The notes: generated from the letters alone by a model not told the origin. 6,381 bases of DNA from Flavobacteriaceae bacterium (GCA_031273305.1 JAISSC010000065.1:1-6381); one strand, 5' to 3'; positions 1 to 6,009 are shown, counted from the stretch's first letter. Made by a program: numbers and translations.

Positions 1-66
1 GAACACAGAAGTTAAGCCTGCTTGCGCTGATGGTACTGCTATTGCGGGAGAGTAGGTAGCCGCCGG
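1..66 (+). rRNA. rrf: 5S ribosomal RNA, 3' part only
   Basis: The window opens inside a 5S rRNA gene. The run gaacacagaagttaagcc is the conserved loop B / helix III region, and gatggtactgc followed by gggagagtaggtagccgcc is the conserved distal half and 3' terminal stem strand. The 5' half lies outside the window. The exact 3' end is estimated from where the terminal stem strand (gccgcc) stops before the T-run. This is probably the last gene of an rRNA operon read left to right, since a terminator follows within 20 bases. Confidence 0.93.
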
Positions 67-80
67 TTTTTTAATCAACA

Positions 81-117
81 GAAAGCCTCGTATTTTGATA
101 TGCGAGGCTTTCTTTTT
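81..117 (+). terminator. Intrinsic terminator of the rRNA operon
   Basis: A perfect 10-bp stem, gaaagcctcg (81-90) with cgaggctttc (103-112), closes a 12-base loop that can pair further by three base pairs including one G-T. A run of six T follows on the + strand. The position just after the 5S gene fits rRNA operon termination. The A-rich left arm would also let it work weakly in the other direction. Confidence 0.9.
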
Positions 118-504
118 TGGTATATGTTGAGAGGAAGGAACGACGGACGTCAAATTCGGGCGTCTTTATCCGCTAGAATGAACAGTCTCCTTATCCATAA
201 TAATATTCCGGAGGAACGCAATATCATTCAACTAACTTTCAACTCTCTTAAACCGAACTCACGTTAAATATTTTTAATCAGTTTGCAATAAATTATTAAA
301 TTTAAGAGATTAAAATGCTAATATGACGGATAAACTCAATAAATTTGTAAAAGTATAAGGAGGGAGAATAACAGTATGTTTAGAAAATAAATTCATAAAG
401 TATAAGTGTTAGTTTGAAAGAGCTTACAGGGGATTCTCAACCTTATCGGGAAAGATATAACAAAAACAAACAAACAACGAATAATAACTAAATTAGCAAT
501 CATA
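118..504. other. Non-coding spacer with degenerate repeat copies
   Basis: I see no credible gene in these 387 bases. Positions 146-165 (gacgtcaaattcgggcgtct) closely resemble the hairpin at 6099-6119, so this is probably a decayed copy of the same repeat. Positions 253-267 are a near-exact inverted copy of 5985-5999. A TAnnTTTG element (taaatttg, 340-347) could be a -7 box for the gene at 505, but no convincing -33 TTTG lies 19-21 bases upstream. A perfect Shine-Dalgarno-like aaggagg at 357-363 precedes an ATG at 376 that opens only four codons. From 440 to 504 the DNA is AT-rich leader. Confidence 0.6.
253..267 (-). repeat. Short repeat, inverted copy of 5985-5999
   Basis: The sequence ccgaactcacgttaa matches the reverse complement of 5985-5999 at 14 of 15 positions. 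The distal copy is part of a larger palindrome (5965-6004). The left copy stands alone and may be an end or a remnant of the same dispersed element. Confidence 0.5.
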
Positions 505-1068
505 ATGAAAAGCATATTAATAATCATAACTTGTATTTTGGGGTTATTGCAAATTCAAGGTCAAAATCTGGAATTTAAGCACTCTGGAAAAATACTATTA
601 GATAATAAACGATTATCAAGACCAGAGGTAATACAGCTTATGGAAAGCATACCGGAAGCACAACGTAAGTACAGGTCGGGCAAAACCCTGAGAACCGTAG
701 GAGATGTCACCTTTTTCGGAGGTTTGGTAGTAGCGATAGGTGGCGTATTACTGAATATTTACACCACTATAGGAGATGAAGAAATACCAATGAAAGGAAT
801 AAACTACGTAGCAACAGGCAGCTATTATCCGGTACGTCACGATTATTATACAGATGAAGATTACACTTTATCTATAGTAAGTCTGGCAGTCGGAGGGGCA
901 ATGCTCGTAGCCACCATACCGTTGAAAATAATAGGGAAAAAGAAAATCAGGCAATCCGTAGAAATTTACAATGCATCTCAAAGTACCACTTATTTAGAGC
1001 CTGTACCCCAATATGAAATATCCATGATTAGTAACAACAAAGGAATCGGTCTTAAGTTGACATTTTAA
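505..1068 (+). CDS. Secreted/envelope hypothetical protein with two hydrophobic helices
   Basis: This 187-residue protein has no function I can assign. Residues 1-20 form a signal peptide (K2, hydrophobic core ILIIITCILGLL, likely cleavage near Q20); no lipobox cysteine is present. A short charged stretch (24-62) with an xKRLSRPEVIQLM motif follows. Two glycine-rich hydrophobic segments lie at about 67-88 and 122-143. A basic KIIGKKKIRQSVEIYN segment (141-156) comes next, and the C-terminus ends in a beta-strand-like GIGLKLTF. The order of signal peptide, short domain, two Gly-rich helices, basic 'KK..VEIYN' and terminal GIGLxLxF is familiar from abundant uncharacterised Bacteroidota proteins; that recognition is from memory. 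The ATG at 505 is chosen because it places the signal peptide at the N-terminus. The gene appears monocistronic, lying between the rRNA terminator and a repeat remnant. Confidence 0.82.
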   Translation: MKSILIIITCILGLLQIQGQNLEFKHSGKILLDNKRLSRPEVIQLMESIPEAQRKYRSGKTLRTVGDVTFFGGLVVAIGGVLLNIYTTIGDEEIPMKGINYVATGSYYPVRHDYYTDEDYTLSIVSLAVGGAMLVATIPLKIIGKKKIRQSVEIYNASQSTTYLEPVPQYEISMISNNKGIGLKLTF

Positions 1069-1177
1069 GTATTCTTAATGAAGTAAAATAAAACTCCTGA
1101 CTTTAACACTTTAAAAAACTTAATTTTGCAACTATATAACAATCGGCATTTTATAAATTTTGCAATACCAAATAATG

Positions 1178-1312
1178 GGCATGTCTGTCAGGAGATTGCC
1201 ACGCTCCACTGCGTTTCGCTTGCAAAGACGTCATGTTCAGTAAGTTACCGCCCTCATATTTTGCGTGGCAAAGCCGTGATAATCTGTTCCATACGCAGGT
1301 ATGACGGTTTCA
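1178..1312. repeat. MITE-like palindromic remnant
   Basis: This stretch has imperfect inverted symmetry: tgccacgc (1197-1204) is the exact complement of gcgtggca (1263-1270). Outside these arms, ggagatt (1191-1197) mirrors aatctgttcc (1281-1290) after an insertion. The words ggagattgccacgc, ttgcaaagacgtcat and aatctgttcc resemble the dispersed 'gtcattgcgag...gcaatct' type repeats seen in many bacterial genomes. It is more GC-rich than the flanking AT-rich DNA. The outer limits are approximate. The open frame running through it from a TTG codon near 1126 is explained by the repeat and is not called as a gene. Confidence 0.6.
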
Positions 1313-1368
1313 GATAAAGATTCTTTATATTATTAACATACAGTTATTTAATTTTTTTGTTAATATTA

Positions 1369-1399
1369 TTTGATGAATATAAAATCTTTACTATATTTG
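1369..1399 (+). promoter_or_regulatory. Bacteroidota-type promoter for hyaABC
   Basis: TTTG at 1369-1372 and TATATTTG at 1392-1399 are separated by 19 bases. They match the Bacteroidota primary sigma factor consensus (-33 TTTG, -7 TAnnTTTG). Transcription would start near 1405, leaving a leader of about 15-20 bases before the ATG at 1423. The promoter lies downstream of the in-frame upstream start at 1357, so it argues for the 1423 start of hyaA. No operator half-sites for an H2 or oxygen regulator are evident. Confidence 0.68.
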
Positions 1400-1422
1400 G
1401 TGACCATTTCGCAAAAAATATT

Positions 1423-2550
1423 ATGGAAAAAAATAATGACACTAATCTTACGTATTATAAGAGCATAGAGCAACAAGGGTATTCCAGAAGGGATTTTTTG
1501 AAGTTCGTGGCTTTTATAGGAGCTTATATGGGAGTGCAAAGTACTGCTTTAGGGCAAATTGCCAAAGCGTTGGAAAATACTCCGAGAATTCCGGTGATAT
1601 GGGAACATTTTCAGGAATGTACCTGTTGCAGTGAATCTTTTATCCGTTCTGATCACCCTATCGTTGCGGATATTATATTAGATAAAATTTCTTTAGACTA
1701 TACTCTGACCCTAATGGCTGCCTCAGGTCATCAGGCAGAAGCAGCCAAACATGCCACTATGGAAAAATACAAGGGCGAATACATCCTTTGTGTGGAAGGT
1801 TCCGTTCCGTTGGGGGATAATGGAAACTATTGTTGCATTGCAGGGAAGAGTGCCATAGATATATTGAAAGAATCTGCGGCGGGAGCTAAAGCCATTATTG
1901 CGTGGGGAACCTGTGCTACTTCCGGTTGTGTACAAGCGGCAAAACCAAATCCGACCGGTGCGGTTCCTATCGAAAAAATAATTACCGACAAGCCTATAAT
2001 CAATGTTCCGGGCTGTCCACCTATTGGGGAGGTCATGGCAGGAGTGATCGTGCATCTGGTGGCTTTCGGTAAAATTCCGGAACTGGACAGATTCAGGAGA
2101 CCGAAAGCGTTTTATTCCAAACGAGTACATGACAGTTGCTACCGAAGACCGTACTTTGATGCCGGATTATTTGCCGAAAACTTTGACGATGAAAATGCTA
2201 AAAAAGGATATTGTTTATATAAAGTAGGTTGTAAAGGACCTAGCACATACAACGCTTGTGGCAACATGAGATGGAACGGAGGAGTTAGTTATCCTATCCA
2301 GTCCGGGCATGGTTGTATCGGGTGTAGTGCTAATAACTTCTGGGATGCGGCAGACAGTTTCTATTCCAGAGACCTTGCCATTGGAGGAGATGCCGAATCC
2401 AATGCGGACAAGATAGGAATGGCTGCTTTGGGAGCTGTGGCAGCAGGAGTAGGTATTCATGCCGTTGCATCTAATATTTCCAAGAGAAAAGACCTTACCC
2501 GAAGGATAGAGAAAGGCGTGGAAAACGAGAAACAAATTAAAGAAGATTAA
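1423..2550 (+). CDS. hyaA: Oxygen-tolerant [NiFe]-hydrogenase small subunit (group 1d type)
   Basis: This is the 375-residue electron-transfer subunit of a membrane-bound uptake hydrogenase, passing electrons from the NiFe site through three Fe-S clusters to cytochrome b. A Tat signal is visible (SRRDFLK, residues 21-27, then a hydrophobic stretch), with processing probably around residues 44-50. Proximal cluster ligands are C66, C69, C164 and C198, plus the extra C68 and C169. These six equal C17, C20, C115, C149, C19 and C120 of HoxK and mark the oxygen-tolerant [4Fe-3S] cluster. Distal cluster ligands are H236, C239, C264 and C270. Medial [3Fe-4S] ligands are C279, C298 and C301. A C-terminal hydrophobic helix (about 331-350) with a basic end anchors the subunit in the membrane. 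The start at 1423 is preferred over the in-frame ATG at 1357, because the longer form would overlap the promoter and push the Tat motif too far inward. hyaB follows after 22 bases. Confidence 0.96.
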   Translation: MEKNNDTNLTYYKSIEQQGYSRRDFLKFVAFIGAYMGVQSTALGQIAKALENTPRIPVIWEHFQECTCCSESFIRSDHPIVADIILDKISLDYTLTLMAASGHQAEAAKHATMEKYKGEYILCVEGSVPLGDNGNYCCIAGKSAIDILKESAAGAKAIIAWGTCATSGCVQAAKPNPTGAVPIEKIITDKPIINVPGCPPIGEVMAGVIVHLVAFGKIPELDRFRRPKAFYSKRVHDSCYRRPYFDAGLFAENFDDENAKKGYCLYKVGCKGPSTYNACGNMRWNGGVSYPIQSGHGCIGCSANNFWDAADSFYSRDLAIGGDAESNADKIGMAALGAVAAGVGIHAVASNISKRKDLTRRIEKGVENEKQIKED

Positions 2551-2572
2551 TTAACTCTAAAATTTATTAAAA

Positions 2573-4309
2573 ATGGCTGAAAGAATAGTTGTCGATCCAA
2601 TCACAAGAATTGAAGGACACTTACGAGCTGAAGTAGAGATCACTAATGGAACTATAAAAGATGCCTTTTTATCGGCTACGATGGTAAGAGGCTTGGAAAA
2701 TATTGTCAAAGGAAGGAACCCGAAAGATATTTGGGCTTTTGTACAAAGAACCTGTGGAGTTTGTACCACTACCCACGCCATTGCTTCTATACGTTCCGTA
2801 GAAGATGCATTGAATATCGCAATCCCGCCTAATGCGGAAATGGTTAGGAATATTATGCTGGGGGCTTTATACCTGCATGACCATGTAGTGCATTTTTATC
2901 ATCTTCATGCCTTTGACTGGGTAGATGTGGTAAACGGACTAAGTGCCGACCCTGTAAAGACTTCCCAGCTGGCTCAGTCCATTTCCAACTGGCCGAAAAG
3001 CTCTCCGGGATATTTCTCCGACCTGCAAAAAAGATTAAAAAAGTTCGTGGAAAGCGGACAATTAGGAATTTTTGCAAACGGATATTGGGGACATTCGGCA
3101 ATGAAACTTCCTCCCGAAGCCAATTTAATGGCTACGGCACACTATCTGGAAGCATTGGAATGGCAAAAAGAGATCGTAAAGATTCATGCCATTTTCGGAG
3201 GGAAAAACCCACACCCTAACTTTTTGGTAGGAGGAATGGCTTGTGCCGTTAATATTGATGATGCCAGCGGACTGAATGCAGAACGTTTGGCTTTAGTAAA
3301 AAAATTACTGGATCAGGGTAAAGAATTTGTAGAACAAGTATATATTCCGGATGTATTAGCTATTGCAGGGTTCTATAAAGACTGGGGAGCAATAGGCGGA
3401 TTTCATAATTTCATGGCTTTTGGGGATTTCCCTATGGCAGGCTATGCCAATACGGATATGAATACTTTCAAATTCCCTTCCGGAGTGATTCTTAACAAAG
3501 ATCTATCCAAAGTACATAATTTAGAACTTCGGGATTTAAAAACCGTAGAAGAGTACGTAAATAACTCTTGGTATGATTATTCAGGAGATGGAAATAGCGG
3601 AAGGCAGCCGTGGAGCGGAGAAACCAAGATAAATTATTCAGGACCTAAACCTCCGTACGAACATCTGGATGTGTCTCAAAAATATAGCTTCATTAAAACT
3701 CCGAGATGGAAAGGACACCCGATGGAAGTAGGTCCGCTTGCGAGAATGTTAGTAGGCTATTCATTAGGAAGACCCGAATACAAAGAAATTATTGATTCTA
3801 CACTTTCCAAACTGGAAATTCCGGCAGCAGCCTTATTTTCTACTCTGGGAAGAACTGCCGCCAGAGCATTGGAATCTAAACTGGTTGCAGACTGGAATAT
3901 GGAATTTTACGATAAACTTATCTCTAATATTAAAAGTGGAGATGACCGTATGGCAAATATGGAAAAATGGGAACCATCTACATGGCCTGCCGAATCCAAA
4001 GGAGTAGGATTAGTAGAAGCACCCAGAGGAGGATTAAGTCATTGGATTGTTATTAAGGACGGAAAAACCGAAAACTATCAGCAAATAGTACCTTCCACAT
4101 GGAATGCCTCTCCAAGAGACCCTAAGGGAGAAAGATCACCGTATGAAAGCACCCTGATCAATACTCCTGTAGCTGATCCTAAACTCCCGCTGGAGATAAT
4201 TAGGACTATTCACTCTTTTGACCCATGCATTGCCTGTGCCGTTCACCTGTATGATGAAAACGGTGACATCATTAAAGAAGTTAATGACATATCTGTTTGT
4301 TCAGTATAA
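2573..4309 (+). CDS. hyaB: [NiFe]-hydrogenase large subunit
   Basis: This 578-residue catalytic subunit splits H2 at a Ni-Fe(CN)2CO centre. The N-terminal RIVVDPITRIEGHLRAEVEI (4-23) is the family hallmark. The two nickel-binding motifs are RTCGVCTTTHA (C61 and C64) near the N-terminus and DPCIACAVH (C552, C555, H558) near the C-terminus. The usual isoleucine of RICGVC is threonine here. After H558 there is a 20-residue tail ending VCSV, which a HyaD-type endopeptidase would remove once nickel is inserted; tails of about 15 residues are more usual. There is no signal peptide, as expected for a subunit exported with HyaA by the Tat pathway. The length is normal for group 1 enzymes. The gene sits 22 bases after hyaA and 16 before hyaC, so the three are almost certainly one transcript. 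The start has an A-rich leader and no Shine-Dalgarno sequence, which is normal in this phylum. Confidence 0.97.
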   Translation: MAERIVVDPITRIEGHLRAEVEITNGTIKDAFLSATMVRGLENIVKGRNPKDIWAFVQRTCGVCTTTHAIASIRSVEDALNIAIPPNAEMVRNIMLGALYLHDHVVHFYHLHAFDWVDVVNGLSADPVKTSQLAQSISNWPKSSPGYFSDLQKRLKKFVESGQLGIFANGYWGHSAMKLPPEANLMATAHYLEALEWQKEIVKIHAIFGGKNPHPNFLVGGMACAVNIDDASGLNAERLALVKKLLDQGKEFVEQVYIPDVLAIAGFYKDWGAIGGFHNFMAFGDFPMAGYANTDMNTFKFPSGVILNKDLSKVHNLELRDLKTVEEYVNNSWYDYSGDGNSGRQPWSGETKINYSGPKPPYEHLDVSQKYSFIKTPRWKGHPMEVGPLARMLVGYSLGRPEYKEIIDSTLSKLEIPAAALFSTLGRTAARALESKLVADWNMEFYDKLISNIKSGDDRMANMEKWEPSTWPAESKGVGLVEAPRGGLSHWIVIKDGKTENYQQIVPSTWNASPRDPKGERSPYESTLINTPVADPKLPLEIIRTIHSFDPCIACAVHLYDENGDIIKEVNDISVCSV

Positions 4310-4325
4310 CTAAAAAAGTTTTATT

Positions 4326-5105
4326 ATGTCGGTTTTTTTATCTACGAAAAATTATAAACGAGCTTATATATGGCAATTACCGGTGCGTTTTTTCCATTGG
4401 ATAAATGCATGGGCTATTGTCCTTTTAATTATCACAGGTTTCATCATCGCTGACCCGCCGGCTATCCTGACGAACAAGGAGGCTTCAGATATTTTCTGGA
4501 TGGGATATGTGCGAACGATTCACTTTATCAGTGCCTATGCAATGGTAGCCGTAATGATATGGAGAATTTACTGGGCTTTTGTCGGGAATAAATTTGAGAA
4601 TTGGAGAGTATTTTTTCCCTTAGATAAAAAAGGAGTCCATAAGATGTGGCATGTTATCAAATACGATATTTTCCTCCAAAACGAAAAAGAGTACGATTTC
4701 AAAAATATAAGCGTAGGACACAACAGCGTAGCCGCTTTTTCTTACCTGCTTATGTTCCTTTTGGCTCTGGTAATGATAGGCACTGGTTTTGCCATGTATG
4801 CACCTACCTCAACATGGTTTTTCCCTAAAATGTTTGGGTGGGTTAGTGTGCTTTTCGGAGGAGATGAACTTAAGATGAGAATGATACACCATGTTACCAT
4901 GTGGTTGTTTATCCTGTTTATCATCGTTCATGTATATCTGGTATTCTTCCACGACTGGCTCGAAGGACGAGGCGAAACCTCTGCTATGGTCAGCGGGTAT
5001 AAATTCGTACGTTCCGAAAGGGTCGAAAAAGGAGATGAAGAATATGAAGAATATGAAGATGAAGAAGCATTTATCGAATCAATAGAAGAAAAGTCGGCGG
5101 GATAA
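4326..5105 (+). CDS. hyaC: Hydrogenase di-heme cytochrome b subunit
   Basis: This 259-residue integral membrane protein accepts electrons from the distal Fe-S cluster of HyaA and reduces the quinone pool. Four membrane helices are visible, at about 20-42, 60-87, 134-158 and 186-208. Likely heme b ligands are H24 (in RFFHW), H66 (in RTIHF), H188 or H189 (in MIHHVTMW) and H202 (in IIVHVY). Their spacing matches the His set known from the Wolinella HydC family. The motif FHDWLEGRGETSAMVSGYKF (208-227) after helix 4 is typical of the hydrogenase b-type cytochrome family. The C-terminus is unusual: residues 234-255 hold 13 Asp/Glu out of 22, encoded by a simple gaagaatat repeat. It is the last gene of the operon visible here. 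No clear rho-independent terminator follows; a weak ccct/aggg hairpin at 5122-5132 lacks a T-run. Confidence 0.95.
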   Translation: MSVFLSTKNYKRAYIWQLPVRFFHWINAWAIVLLIITGFIIADPPAILTNKEASDIFWMGYVRTIHFISAYAMVAVMIWRIYWAFVGNKFENWRVFFPLDKKGVHKMWHVIKYDIFLQNEKEYDFKNISVGHNSVAAFSYLLMFLLALVMIGTGFAMYAPTSTWFFPKMFGWVSVLFGGDELKMRMIHHVTMWLFILFIIVHVYLVFFHDWLEGRGETSAMVSGYKFVRSERVEKGDEEYEEYEDEEAFIESIEEKSAG

Positions 5106-5139
5106 ATTTTTTATACAAATGCCCTTTGAGGGAAATAAG

Positions 5140-5334
5140 TAGAAATCCGGCTCGGCAAACGTGATATGTTTTTGGAAGAGACCAGCCTGAAAGGCTGAAT
5201 CTTCATAACCGCAGTTCGGCGATCTGCATCTGCTTGAGAAAAATGGATAGAAGCCGGCTCGGCAAACGTGATATGTTTTCGGAAGAGACCAGCCTGATAG
5301 GCTGAATTTTCATAACCGCAGGTCGGCGACCTGC
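5140..5334. repeat. Two tandem repeat units spaced 107-108 bp
   Basis: Unit 1 (5140-5227) and unit 2 (5248-5334) share about 88 positions, with roughly six substitutions and one single-base gap. Both carry cggctcggcaaacgtgatat, then ggaagagac, a small hairpin, and cataaccgca leading into a second hairpin. The first hairpin is cagcct-gaa-aggctg at 5183-5197 and cagcct-gat-aggctg at 5290-5304. The second is degenerate in unit 1 (5211-5227) but perfect in unit 2 (arm ccgcaggtc, 5316-5324, with 5328-5336). This lies between hyaC and the transposase and has no coding potential that I can see. Confidence 0.85.
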
Positions 5335-5374
5335 GGAAGAATATCCATCCACTGCTCTGCCTGAAAGGCAGGAC
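5290..5374. repeat. Left palindrome arm of the RAYT cassette
   Basis: Three hairpins stand in a row: cagcct-gat-aggctg (5290-5304), a 9-bp stem with a ggc loop (5316-5336), and ctgcct-gaa-aggcag (5357-5371) extended by gac. Positions 5357-5374 are an exact 18-bp inverted copy of 5838-5855, and 5311-5340 reappear inverted with few changes at 5873-5903. The arm overlaps the second tandem unit. This is the REP/inverse-REP layout expected beside a REP-associated transposase. Confidence 0.8.
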
Positions 5375-5389
5375 TAAAATGCAAATAAT

Positions 5390-5836
5390 ATGAGTTATAC
5401 ACGTTTATTATACCACATAGTCTTTCGTACCAAGCACGGCAAAAATACGATTCCGGAAGTGCACGAAAAAGAGTTGTATGCATACATTATGGGCATTATT
5501 GAAAATAAAAAATCAAGACTGTATCGTATTGGCGGTACCGAAAACCACATACACCTTTTGATTGATATGCACCCGACTTGTGCCTTGTCCGACTTTATAA
5601 AAGAGCTTAAAGAATATTCGAGCAAATGGCTGTCAAACAATCCGAATTTCCCTGATTTTGAAGGCTGGGCGGTCAGTTTTGCAGTTACATACAATATATC
5701 CGATAAACAGATGATTGTAAACTATATCAAAAATCAAAAGGAACACCATAAAACAGTGAGTTTTGAAGCGGAATACAGACAACTTTTAATAGATAACGAA
5801 ATAGATATTGATGAAAAATACTTTTTGAAAGAATGA
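5390..5836 (+). CDS. tnpA: REP-associated (RAYT) / IS200-like Y1 transposase
   Basis: This 148-residue single-strand DNA transposase belongs to the HUH Y1 family. The metal-binding HUH pair is H53-I54-H55 in ENHIHLLIDM. The nucleophile tyrosine is Y112 in VNYIKNQKEHH, which aligns with the Y of YIENQ in IS608 TnpA. The opening YTRLLYHIVFRTKHGK is the usual beta-strand start of the family. The frame is intact at full length, so the gene looks functional. No tnpB partner is present. The gene lies 15 bases inside one copy and 1 base inside the other copy of an exact 18-bp inverted palindrome. That favours a RAYT that acts on REP-like repeats over an ordinary IS200 element, although a simple IS200 relative with hairpin ends cannot be excluded. 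It shares its strand with the hydrogenase operon but is separated from it by 284 bases of repeats. Confidence 0.92.
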   Translation: MSYTRLLYHIVFRTKHGKNTIPEVHEKELYAYIMGIIENKKSRLYRIGGTENHIHLLIDMHPTCALSDFIKELKEYSSKWLSNNPNFPDFEGWAVSFAVTYNISDKQMIVNYIKNQKEHHKTVSFEAEYRQLLIDNEIDIDEKYFLKE

Positions 5837-5837
5837 A

Positions 5838-5930
5838 GTCCTGCCTTTCAGGCAGCCGTTTGGGAGGTTACTCCTTCCGCAGGTCGGTGACCTACGGTTA
5901 TGAAAATCAATCCCTCCGGGCTATCGGCTT
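5838..5930. repeat. Right palindrome arm of the RAYT cassette
   Basis: This inverted counterpart of 5290-5374 begins one base after the transposase stop. It holds ctgcct-ttc-aggcag (5841-5855), a small ggag-gtta-ctcc hairpin (5863-5874), and a 9-bp stem with one mismatch (5877-5885 with 5889-5897). Then ggttatgaaaat (5896-5907) mirrors attttcataacc of the left arm. Beyond about 5907 similarity to the left arm decays. Confidence 0.78.
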
Positions 5931-5964
5931 CATGTAAATACAATCCAAAAAAATTACAATGAGT

Positions 5965-6004
5965 TTATCCCGAACTAACCTTAATTAACGTGAGTTTGGG
6001 ATAA
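5965..6004. repeat. Imperfect palindrome with ttatcccgaact arms
   Basis: The arm ttatcccgaact (5965-5976) pairs with agtttgggataa (5993-6004) with one G-T or mismatch, around a 16-base centre. The right half (5985-5999) is the inverted partner of 253-267. No T-run follows, so it is not called as a terminator. It may mark the boundary between the RAYT cassette and the next repeat. Confidence 0.6.
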
Positions 6005-6009
6005 GAACG

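Noticed and set aside
1121..1128. taattttg as a second promoter -7 box for hyaABC
   Set aside because: It fits TAnnTTTG but has no TTTG at the right distance upstream, lies nearly 300 bases from hyaA, and would transcribe through the repeat remnant.
1126..1317. Open frame of 63 codons on the + strand
   Set aside because: It starts at TTG, has no recognisable domain, and runs through the palindromic MITE-like remnant, which explains the sequence better.
1723..2535. Open frames on the - strand within hyaA (1723-2130, 1827-2036, 2215-2535)
   Set aside because: They lie wholly opposite hyaA, which has every expected cluster ligand. Their translations show no domain and they have no promoter or partner gene.
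2557..3101. Open frames on the - strand within hyaB (2557-2781, 2853-3101) and a + strand frame at 3792-4007
   Set aside because: These are out-of-frame readings of the conserved large-subunit gene with low-complexity, non-protein-like translations.
4646..5085. Short frames overlapping hyaC (4646-4828 +, 4742-4924 -, 4891-5085 +)
   Set aside because: hyaC is continuous with all heme histidines in frame; these are alternate-frame shadows.
5122..5132. ccct-ttg-aggg hairpin after hyaC as a terminator
   Set aside because: The stem is only four base pairs and no T-run follows, so intrinsic termination here is unsupported.
5395..5694. Open frame of 99 codons on the - strand opposite the transposase
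   Set aside because: The + strand frame has the HUH and tyrosine motifs and family length. The opposite frame has no recognisable content.
5390..5836. Complete IS200/IS605 element with TnpB
   Set aside because: No tnpB or omega-RNA-like gene flanks the transposase, and the symmetrical inverted palindromes fit a RAYT better than left and right ends of an IS605 element.
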